DNA of 64,000 nucleotides from Prinia subflava. Its lineage: Eukaryota; Chordata; Aves; Passeriformes; Cisticolidae. The notes below the pieces were generated by a model that made no database searches, was not told where the DNA came from, and worked only from the letters and a program-made list of their open reading frames with translations. A program made the translations under genes and the position numbers. The DNA lies in the NCBI RefSeq assembly GCF_021018805.1, contig NW_026960612.1, positions 496,001 to 560,000 of the forward strand. Direction: 5' to 3'. Each line of letters opens with the position of its first letter. Positions within the stretch are counted from its first letter, which is position 1. Below, in pieces: positions 55,166 through 64,000 of the stretch.

Positions 55166-55890
55166 GTGGGGGTGCAGAAAAATGTAAATGTTAAATGTTC
55201 AACTCACAAGGTTTGGCAGCCACCAGGCCGATTCAGGCTTGTGACTACCAAAGGTTTTCATTTCAGATCTACTGAGTGGATGGTCATAAAAGTGGACTTG
55301 TCAAACATCTCACAGGACCTGACGGTTTATCACATGGGATTGGACAGTGAGTATTTTGTTATTGGGGACACAGCACACACACCCTTGGAGATTGAGATAG
55401 CTCCCATGACCATTAAGGGAAAGATAATAGGCCTCATGTTGTTGGAACGCTGCACGCACCCACCCTTTTATCTCGTAGAGGGGCAAATTCTTGCCCAAGC
55501 CATTCCGGTTCCAGCAGAGATCACAGCAGGTGGAAAATCACCACAAGTCTACTGGGCAGAGGTGGTGGGAGAACCTAAACCCTCTATGGCATGCAACATT
55601 GCTTGTGGGTAACAGCGCCTCCTGGTGGCAGGGGTGTTAGACACAGGTGCAGACATTACTGTAGTCCCGCAAAGCATGTGGCCATCAAACTGGGAATTAC
55701 AACCTGTGGCTGGCAAACTTCAGGGCATAGGAATAATCACATTGGTAAGGATTTCAAAAAACGTCATGCAAATTGAGGGACCTGACAGAAAGGTGTCCAT
55801 CCTTTCGTAGCAGATTATAAGGCCCCAGTGTGGGGAAGAGACACCATGTCTCAGTGGGGAGTCCAATTGGTCATTCCTAAGACACCCCAG
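55166..55890 (+). pseudogene. pro: class II ERV pro region, broken
   Basis: The first 148 codons (55166-55612) sit where a dUTPase-like N-terminus is expected, but no diagnostic dUTPase motif is clear. After a stop, the aspartic protease core GVLDTGADITVVP follows at 55630, then a stop near 55808, with the C-terminal PVWGRDTMSQWGVQL in another frame at about 55830-55880. Confidence 0.75.
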
Positions 55891-55895
55891 GATTT

Positions 55896-58650
55896 TTGCA
55901 AATAGCCACTGTGGAGCGCCCTACCCAGAAGTTAAAGTGGTTGGAAAACACCCCAAGGTGGGTAGCACAGTGGCCTTTGAGTAAAGAAAAACTCAAGGCG
56001 CTTGAGGAGCTCATGGAAGAGCAATTGGCTCAGGGACACATTGTAGAGACAGCAAGCCCTTGGAATTCCCCAGTCTTTGTAATAAAGAAACCGGGGAAGG
56101 ACAAGTGGAGGTTGCTCCATGATTTACGAGAAATTAACAAAATTGTAGAAGACATGGGACCTCTCCAACCAGGGATGCCCACTCCAACAATGCTCCCTCG
56201 AGATTGGCCATTGGCTGTCTTAGACATCAAGGACTAGTTTCTTCCAAATTCCGTTGAAACCCTGAAGATGCCCCATGGTTTGCATTCTCGGTTCCCACTG
56301 TTAATAGACAAGCCCCAATGAAGTGTTACCACTGGAGAGTTCTTCCACAGGGTGTGAAATAGTCTCCTTTCATATGCCAATATGTAACCTCATTACTGTC
56401 TCCGATATGCGCCAAGAGAAAAGAAGCCATCATCCTTCACTACATGTATGATGTGCTAGTGTGTGCCCCAAATGACTCTATACTCCAACACACGCTTGAC
56501 CTAGTGGTTAAAGTTTTAACCTCTGCTGGATTTCAATTACAGGAGGACAAGGTTCAAAGGATGCCACCTTGGAAGTACCTGGGTTTGCAAATCAGTGCAA
56601 GGACTGTTGTTCCACAGAGCTTAGAAATTGGTTGCAATCCAAAAACTCTAGCAGATCTCCACTCCCTGTGTGGGTCTTTGAATTGGGTAAGACCCTGGCT
56701 AGGCCTCACAAATCAAGATCGAGAACCCCTCTTCAATTTATTGAAGGGGGAGAAGGAGCTGATGTCTCCCAGGGAGCTGACCCCAGAGGCGAAGACAGCA
56801 ATTGAAAAGGTACAAAAAGCCTTGTCAGAGAGACAAGCTCACCGATGTGAGCCAAAGGTGCCTTTCCAGTTCATTGTTCTAGGAAAATTACCACATCTGC
56901 ATGGTTTGATTTTTCAATGGATCGAGGAAGAGAGAGATTCACTCTTGATCATAGAGTGGGTCTTCATTGCTCACCAAAGGTCCAAGACCATCACAGAGCC
57001 ACAGGAGTTAATAGCTCAGCTGATTCGGAAGGCCAGGGTAAGAATGTGTGAATTGGCTGGTTGTTACTTTTCATGTATTCACCTCCCGGTCAGACTTTCA
57101 GAGGAAGGAAAGAACTCTCCTGAGAGACTGACCAAAGAGATGTTTGAGCATTTGCTGCAGAGTAATGCCAGTCTCCAATTATCTCTGGACAGCTACAGGG
57201 GACAAATATCAGTTCATGCCCCGTCCCACAAGTTGTTCAGTGAGGAATTCCACCTCATTCCTCATGAGAAAAGGAGTCGGAGACCACTCAAAGCTCTCAC
57301 AGTCTTCACAGACGCATCTGGGGCTTCCAGCAAGTCGGTGATGACTTGGAGGAACCCACGGACTCAGCACTGGGAAGCTGATGTTGAGTTTGTGGAGGGA
57401 TCCCCCCAAGTGGCTGAACTGGCCGCAGTGGTAAGAGCTTTTGAGAAGTTCTCAGAACCAATCAATTTGTTAACCGACTCTGCCTATGTGGCGGGAGTAG
57501 GTTCCAGAGCGGAGCAGGCTGTGCTCAAAGAAATAGAGAATGAACATCTCTTCAGGTTGCTTTCAAAGCTAATTTATTTGGTTTCTCATCGACAGCACCC
57601 GTTTTACGTGATGCATGTGAGGTCACACACTGATTTGCCAGGTGAGATCGCAGAGGGGAATCGCCAGGCAGACTCCCTTGCAGCACCAGTTGAAAAGGCA
57701 CATCTCCCTGATGTCTTCCAGCAGGCAAAACTGAGTCACCAACATTACCATCAAAATGTGCCAGCCCTGATCCGACAATTCCAGCTAACATGGAGCCAGG
57801 CTCGAGCCATTGTAGGTACCTGTCCCAACTGCCAGCTCCAGGCCATGCCATCGATGGGCATGGGGGTTAACCCCAGGGGCCTGGGCAGCTGTGAGGTATG
57901 GCAGACAGACATCACACACATTCCTGGTTTCGGTCACCTCAAATATGTTCATGTGAGCATTGACACATATTCGGGTGCAGTGTATGCCTCTGCCCACGCA
58001 GGAGAAAAATCCATACATGCCAAGCAGCACCTAGTGCAAGCCTTTGCAGTGTTGGGAATTCCAAAAACAGTCAAAACTGATAACGGCCCAGTGTATGTGT
58101 CCAAGCAGTTCCTAGAATTTATCCATCAGTGGGGAGTGGAGCATAAAACTGGCATCCCCCACTCCCCCACAGGTCAAGCTGTGATTGAACGTGCACACCA
58201 GACGCTGAGACAGGTTTTGGCTAGGCAGAATACCTCGGCTTTGTGGATGACTCCACAGCAGAAGCTCTGCAAGGCCATGTTCACCATCAATTTTCTGAAC
58301 TGTTCATTTGAAAACATGAGCCCACCTGTGGTACGTCATTTTAACAGGGGTAATCATTTTAAATTGTCTCAGCATCCACCGGTTTTGATTAGGGATCCTG
58401 AAACTTGGGAAACCATAGGTCCCTATGAGCTTGTGACCTGGGGTCGTGGCTATGCATGTGTGGCTACTCCCTCAGGCCCTTGGTGGATTCCCCAGAAGTG
58501 GGTGAAACCTTTTGTCCCCAAAAATCCAGCTCCGGCAGAAGGGGATGAGAAACAGGTGACTGATGCTTCGAAGAGAAGACGCCGCCGGATGGAAGAGAAA
58601 GAACCTCCCCAGGTGTGGATTCCTTCTGGCAGAAACAGGAACCTTTTAAC
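55896..58650 (+). pseudogene. pol: class II ERV pol, copy 1
   Basis: RT starts at 55896 (KLKWLENTPRWVAQWP, SPWNSPVFVIKKPGKDKW); a stop at 56235-56237 and a frameshift follow in the palm. From 56444 the frame is open to the end: YLGLQIS, RNase H blocks (TVFTDASG, ELAAVVRAFE, LLTDSAYVAG), integrase zinc motif (HQHYHQN...CPNC), VWQTDITHIPG, KTDNGPVYVS, VIERAHQTL and a basic C-terminus. The RT catalytic motif reads YMYD instead of YMDD (codon TAT at 56447-56449). Integrase looks intact; RT is dead. Confidence 0.9.
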
Positions 58651-58708
58651 ATGTTTTAAAAATGTTTATTTTTCCCTTCTAGAGAAAACCTACCTCCCAC
58701 TCAACCCT

Positions 58709-58945
58709 ATGATGAACCCCATCCAAGTTGTCATCCTGCTAATGTTGAACAGTCTGGTAGCTGCATGGATCATCCCTCAGCCGGGTCAGAACGTCTGGGT
58801 GACCCTGGCACAGACACTTCAGCAAGAAAACATATGTTTGTCCACTGCAGCAGCTAAGAACCCTATGTCCACCTGTCTGGTAGGAATTCCATTGCAGGCT
58901 GGAGAATTTCCAGCAAGTTTGGACAAATACAAGTCCAACGAACGT
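58709..58945 (+). pseudogene. env: class II ERV env N-terminus, fused to protease C-terminus
   Basis: The env start (MNPIQVVILLMLNSLVAAW, signal-like) and early SU (GQNVWVTLAQTLQQENICLS) are in the same open frame as pol. Near 58945 the protein switches to PFVVDSGYTIWGRDV, the protease C-terminus of a second element. The env block parallels NMWVTWAKQTKQDSFCLS at the start of the env at 30836. The rest of env is missing. Confidence 0.8.
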
Positions 58946-61810
58946 CCATTTGTTGTCGATTCTGGTTATACCATCTGGGGAAGAGATGTCATGTCCCAAT
59001 GGGGGGTTGAGTTACAAATTCAAAAAAAAAAACCCCAGGATTTTTAGTTGCAGCCACTGAAGAGCGCCCCATCTAAAAACTGAATTGGCTGACAGATACT
59101 CCACTCTGGCTGGACCAGTGGCCACTGAACAAGCAAAAATTGAAGGCGCTCAACGAGCTTGTAGAGGAGCAACTAGCAAGAAGCCACATTGTCAAAACTA
59201 ACAGCCCATGGAATTGTCCCGTGTTTGTCATCAAAAAACCACGGAAAGACAAGTGGCGTCTCCTCCACAATCTATGAAAAATCAATGAAGTCATTGAGGA
59301 CATGGGGTCCCTTCAACCGGGTATGCCACCCCCTTCCATGCTCCCCCAAAATGGGGATCTAGTCATCATCGATATAAAAGATTGTTTCTTTCAAATTCCC
59401 CTAGACCCAGCCGATGCTCCGCAGTTTGCTTTCTCTGTTCCTTCAATCAATAGGGAAGCTCCGTGGAAGCACTATCACTGGATGGTTTTACTGCAAGGGA
59501 TGCAAAACCGTCCAACTATTTGTCAGTGGTACGTTGCCAAAATACTGTTCCCAGTGTGTGCCAAAGCAGAAGCAGCTGTCATTCTTCACTATATGGATGA
59601 CGTGCTAGTGTGTGCTCCTAACAGTGACATGCTTACAGAAGTACTTGATGAAACTATCACTGCTCTGACCGCTGCGGGATTTGAGTTGCAGCAAGAAAAA
59701 GTGCAGAGGCTGCCTCCTTGGAAGTACTTAGGGCTTGAGATTGCCAACCGAACAATAACACCCCAAAAGGTGGTGATCAATGATCGGCCTAAGACTTTGA
59801 GAGACCTCCAACAGCTTTGTGGGTCCTTGAATTGGGTCAGGCCCTGGCTAGGCCTCACTATAGAAGACTTAACCTCCCTCTTCAATTTGTTAAAGGGGGG
59901 AGAAGAGTTAGATTGTCCGGGGGCTCTGACTCAGGAGGCCCAGCAAGCATTAGAGAAGGTACAGTCAGTAATGTCAAGTCACCAAGCCTATCGTTGCTGG
60001 CCAGACCTCCCATTCAATTTCATCATCCTGGGGAAATTACCACACTTCCATGGGCTCATTTTTCAGTGGGACAAAAACCAGAAGGACCCTCTCTTGATCA
60101 TAGAGTGGGTGTTCCTTGGTCACCAAGCGTCCAAAAGGATCGCCAAACCACAAGAGTTGCTGGCCCAGCTGATCAGCAAAGCTAGGCTCAAAATGTGACT
60201 GCTAGTGGGGTGTGAGTTTACATGCATTCATGTACCAATTAAATTGTCAACCGGATCATTCACAAATGAAGCTTTAGAGCAATTGCTCCTTGAAAATGAA
60301 ATGTTACAGTTTGCTCTAGACAGCTACCCAGGGAAAATTTCAAATCATTGTCCTGGCCACAAATTGTTCAACTCTGAATTTAATTTGATCCCAAAAGAAA
60401 AGCAAAGTAGTAAGCTTCTCAAAGCCTTGACAATTTTCACAGATGCGTCCAGAAAGTCTCACAAGTCTGTAATGACTTGGAAAGATCCTCAGACTCAGCA
60501 GTGGGAAACAGATGTAGAGACAGTTGAGGGTTTCCCTTAAGTTGCTGAGTTGGCCGCAGTAGTCAGGGTCTTTGAGAAGTTCTCTGCACCAATTAATATT
60601 GCTACTGATTTGGCCTATGTAGCAAGGTTAGTGTGAAGAGCTGAAAATGCAGTTCTCAAAGAAGTTTCAAATCCAGTCATTTTTAACTTGCTCTCAAAAC
60701 TAATCCATCTAGTCTCCCACCGAGAGCAACTGTATTACCTAATGCATGTAAGATCACACACAGATCTTCCAGGTTTCATCGCAGAGGGCAACCGCAGAGC
60801 AGATGCCCTGGCCACTCCTGTGCAGCTAGTTGGCCTTCCTAACATCTTCCAACAGGCCAAGTTAAGCCATCAACAGTTCCATCAAAATGTTCCAGGTCTG
60901 ATCCGCCAATTCCGTCTAAGGCGAGATCAAGCCTAAGCAATCATAGATACTTGTCCAAACTGCCAAAAGTTCTCCCTGCCATCGTTAGGATCAGGAGTTA
61001 ATCTGAGATGGCTTGGCAGTTGTGAGGTGTGGCAAACAGATGTCACCCACATACCCCAGTTTGGAAAGTTTAAAAACGTCCACGTTTCAGTTGATACCTT
61101 CTCTGGTGCAGTTTATGCCTCAGCCCACACAGGGGAGAAGACCACAGATGCACAGAAACACCTTGTGCAGGGCTTCTCCATGTTGGGTATCCCCAAAATG
61201 ACCAAAACTGATAATGGTCCAATTTATGCCTCCAAGGAGTTCAGTAAACTCCTGCAAGAGTGGGGGGTTGAACATTGCAAGGGTATCCATTACTCCCCCA
61301 CCGGTCAGGCAGTAATAGAAAGAACCCATCACACTCTCAAAGAAAACCCTAAAACAACAGAGGGGAGATGTCAAAATCAACAGTCTACACCGACTTTGTA
61401 AAGCTCTCTTTACAATGAACTTTCTCAACTGTTCATTTGAAAATCTCAACCCTCCTGTTGTCAGGCATTTCAACCAGAGTCAGTGGTTGAAGTTTGAAGA
61501 GAGACCACCAGTCCTGGTGAAAGACCCTGAGACCTGAAAGGTCCAGGGGCTCTTTGATTTGGTCACTTGCGGTCGAGGATACGCCTGTGTGTCCACCCCC
61601 TCAGGTTTGAAATGGGTCCTGCAAAAATGGGTCAAACCTTATGTTCCACCTAAAGGAAAAGACACCCTAAATGCAGATACACCTTCACCTTCCCTACCCA
61701 ATGATGTAGCCGTTGCTTCCTCTCGAAGACGACGCAAAATAAGTAGAGAACTCGAATCCTGTGTTTTCCCTGATCCAGAGTGTTTAATAAGTTCTCTGAT
61801 GAGTGTTTAA
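58946..61810 (+). pseudogene. pol: class II ERV pro end and pol, copy 2
   Basis: Protease C-terminus (WGRDVMSQWGVELQI, stop at 59047), then RT from about 59052. The palm is open at 59302-60198 with intact HYMDDVLVCAPN. Stops occur at 59073-59076, 59275-59278, 60196, 60538, 60634, 60934 and 61399 by translation; one or more frame changes lie near 61340-61430. RNase H (TIFTDAS), integrase (HQQFHQN...CPNC, VWQTDVTHIPQ, KTDNGPIYAS, VIERTHHTL) and the basic end (SRRRRKIS) follow in order. Clearly decayed, and more so than copy 1. Confidence 0.88.
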
Positions 61811-61869
61811 TGTTATTTTCCTACTTACATGTATAAGTTGTTTTTAGACATCCTCCTATTCTCCCAAAT

Positions 61870-62710
61870 GAAGCCACAACTCCTGTGGTTTTTGTTCCTG
61901 CTAATGCTGTCAGCAGAGCATGAACAAGAGCATGATGACTTCAGAGTTGTTGCATTTCTGTGAAATGGTATGTTCTGTGTCACCCCTCAAAAGTATATGG
62001 TTTATTCCAAATCTGTACTCCTCCCCTGAAGTATCATGTATCTGTAATTCCATTGGCCCAAGTCCTTTTCCACGCCCATTTTGAATCTCCCTCTTAAGCT
62101 GTGCAGGGAGACGAGAAGTCTCACTCTACTGCTCTCTCTGGCTCTACGCTGCTTGCTCCTGCTCCCCTGGTCCCTACCCTCTCCCTCCCTCCCCCTCCCT
62201 TCCCCTTTCCCCTCCCCCCCCTTTTCCCCTCAGAAACCATGCTGTTCCCTGGCGTGGGACCCCCAATAAATCCTCCTCTAATTGGCATTCCCAGTAGCCA
62301 TGTAGAGTCTCGTTGCCTGCCTGCTGCTACCAAAGAATCCACAGCCTAGGGGGCCCCCCCAGGGGACCCCCCAAAATGCACTGCAACACAGAGTGATGCC
62401 TTGCCTCAATTTATCCAGTGGAGGCCAAAGCATCTTCGATTCCAACCAAGAAATGAAGAACGAGATTGAAGAAATTAAGCAAGAATCAGGAGACTGGCTG
62501 AAAAACATCTTTAGAGACTGGGGGTTGCCAGGGTGGATGTCATCAGTTGTAAAAGATATTCTAATAATTTTTCTCATTATTCTTTTTATTTCCCTAACCT
62601 TTAAAGTGCTAAAACGAGTTCTATCTAAAAGAGCCAAAAAATCGGCTTCTTCCAAATTCACTGTGGCTGTCGTTAAAAGATGGTGGGAAGAGCCACAGAC
62701 AAGAGTTTGA
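61870..62710 (+). pseudogene. env: class II ERV env remnant, split by a solo LTR
   Basis: ATG 61870 gives a signal-like MKPQLLWFLFLLMLSAEHEQ, interrupted at 61946 by the LTR 61947-62388. After the LTR, TM remains: MPCLNLSSGGQSIF, then a heptad-like charged stretch, DWGLPGWMSSVVKDIL, a membrane span (IIFLIILFISLTF) and a basic tail to 62710. Nearly all of SU is lost. Polypurine tract and LTR follow. Confidence 0.75.
61947..62388 (+). mobile_element. class II solo LTR in env
   Basis: Same family as the LTRs at 19022 and 21284: it shares TATGGTTTAT-CC, AGTAT-ATGTATCTG-AA, the pyrimidine-rich tract, AATAAA and the ACC CCC-rich end, in plus orientation. Flanked by CAGAG at 61942-61946 and 62389-62393 (five bases perfect, sixth mismatched). 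Ends CTGCAACA. Confidence 0.85.
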
Positions 62711-62743
62711 AGAGTTAGTTCTCTCCTTTCATTTCAAATTAAA

Positions 62744-62758
62744 CAAAAAAGGAGGAAT
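62744..62758 (+). promoter_or_regulatory. polypurine tract before 3' LTR
   Basis: AAAAAAGGAGGAAT directly before TGTGGTGGTGGG. Confidence 0.8.
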
Positions 62759-63160
62759 TGTGGTGGTGGGTTTTTGTTAAGCTGTTTTGAGTTCTGTATC
62801 TCAATGGTTCTTCCCTATTTCCCCCTGCTTGATGTGTCGGGTGCTGTCCAGGCATGTCCCCCTTTTTGTCTCTTTGTCTACCTCTCCTACCCCTGCCCTG
62901 TCCCTAGAAGCTTCGGTCAGCTGTCCATCTTTCCCCTGACCCTGCCCTATGTTATGGAAAAACCCCTGTCCATCTGTCCTGGGACCAATCACCTGCTTGT
63001 TCCACACCCCCCACCCCTCGGTTTTAAAAGCGGGCTCGGGCTTTGTTCCTTGCTCCTTTTCGTGCCCCTCCTCTTGGGGAATACAGGTCTCTGAGAAATA
63101 GTATGAAAAGGAGTCTTCTCTAGTCCTTGCTCCGAAGTCTAGACACCGCAAAACCTGTTG
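62759..63160 (+). mobile_element. 3' LTR of the tandem class II ERV, right end approximate
   Basis: TGTGGTGGTGGG start after the polypurine tract; TTTTAAAAG TATA-like box near 63023; AATACA as a possible decayed poly(A) signal near 63080. The end is probably GGAGAACA near 63170, unconfirmed for lack of a partner. It does not obviously match 52337-52651, so the two ends of this array derive from different subfamilies. Confidence 0.6.
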
Positions 63161-63170
63161 CCATAGGAGA

Positions 63171-64000
63171 ACAACTTGGTTCTGCACCATTACCTGAATC
63201 TGCTGGCAGATTTGGGATCGGTCCTTGGCACAGCCGGGATTCAGAGCTAGCTTGGATTCTTTCATCTGTGTCACTTGGGCAGCCATGAGACAAGCAAGTA
63301 CATCAGACACTGATGAATTCACCACACTCTCTGGGCTATTTTTATGGGATTTATCTCAGCCTCTAATTAATTTTTAACAGGCCCCTGTCCCTTGCCAAGC
63401 AGTTTGGAAACTCATTGCAAGTTCTCCAGAAACAAACATCCAAGCTGCAGTTCAAAGCAGATGGTGTAAATGGTGTTTTTACTCAAAGTAAGAAATATTG
63501 GTTTAAATCCTATTTTTTCTGTATCTGAAAATGAACAATCTCTTTTGCCCACATCAAAGAATTTAAATGTAACATCCCTCCCCTCTCTGTCACATTCTAC
63601 CATGCACCACAGCTGCTTTTCTTCCTACCTAGGTACAACATGTCATTCATATCTCATATGCAGACCACTGTAAGGGCTCCAGAGTAGATTCTTCAATTTA
63701 ACAAAGCTACCAACATTTAAAGACTTAGACACTGCATTTGCACCAACACAAACCAGGGCAGCATGAGGACAAGACAAAGGGAGAGCTCTTGCAGCCTCAC
63801 ATTTCATAACACTACTACTTTGCTGCAGAGATTCCAGTCTAGCCCACAGTGACACCAACCTATCAAAAGTTCTTCAACAGGGCTGCCAGCAATTGTATAA
63901 ACCCTACACTTGAAATACTCTCACCTGTAAAATGCCTCCTCAAGCTCCCTCCTCTAGTTCCAGTCATTTGAACTCTTTGGGCTGGTGGAGAAGTTGTCCT
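63171..64000. other. no gene seen
   Basis: Mixed sequence to the window end; no retroviral or coding motif recognised. Confidence 0.45.

Noticed and set aside
62801..63325. 174-codon minus-strand ORF
   Set aside because: Antisense to the 3' LTR; no motif.

Overview
The window looks like avian nuclear DNA, most likely from a songbird. The evidence is a CR1 LINE with the typical bird 3' end and RT fragments, and a dense stack of avian-type endogenous retroviruses (ERVs) with class-specific target-site duplications (TSDs): 6 bp for class II/ERVK-like, 5 bp for class III/ERVL-like, 4-5 bp for class I/gamma-like. I recognise no host protein-coding exon, tRNA, rRNA or CRISPR. A female-specific (W), pericentromeric or other gene-poor region would fit, but this cannot be proved from sequence alone.

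Layout. 1-3296: minus-strand gamma-like ERV (gag, leader, tRNA-Lys-like primer binding site, LTR) with a class II solo LTR at 291-843 inside gag. 3660-5959: decayed plus-strand class II pol/env fragment with a minus-strand solo LTR (4943-5269) in env and a further LTR-like insertion in its 3' LTR. 5960-18807: AT-rich, gene-free DNA with two clean solo LTRs (14914-15305, 16817-17496) and a long perfect-looking hairpin at 11273-11370. 18813-22309: ERVL-like solo LTR split by a compact, non-autonomous class II provirus. 23757-44995: a nest of gamma-like ERVs, fragments of a second LTR family ('LTR3' below), a CR1, a near-intact ERVK-like provirus (29148-37262) and a 4.4-kb internal segment (39722-44090) that has been inverted between two opposed LTR3 copies. 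45885-50509: very young provirus with identical LTRs and one open reading frame of about 1222 codons joining a class II-type gag N-terminus to a gamma-type env. 51775-63160: two class II ERVs joined in tandem, the first with an env-to-protease junction, the second with an LTR inserted in env.

How the parts relate. The best-preserved coding units are the ERVK-like provirus (gag, dUTPase-protease and env open, pol broken by one frameshift, LTRs 396/400 identical, a classical G-GGA-AAC gag-pro slippery site) and the pol-less gag-env element (LTRs 325/325 identical by eye). The latter could only spread with reverse transcriptase and integrase supplied in trans. All other retroviral genes carry stops, frameshifts, deletions or insertions. 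Nesting order can be read from TSDs, and the inverted segment is supported independently by its TSD halves and by continuity of the retroviral leader. All calls come from reading the sequence; no database search was run.
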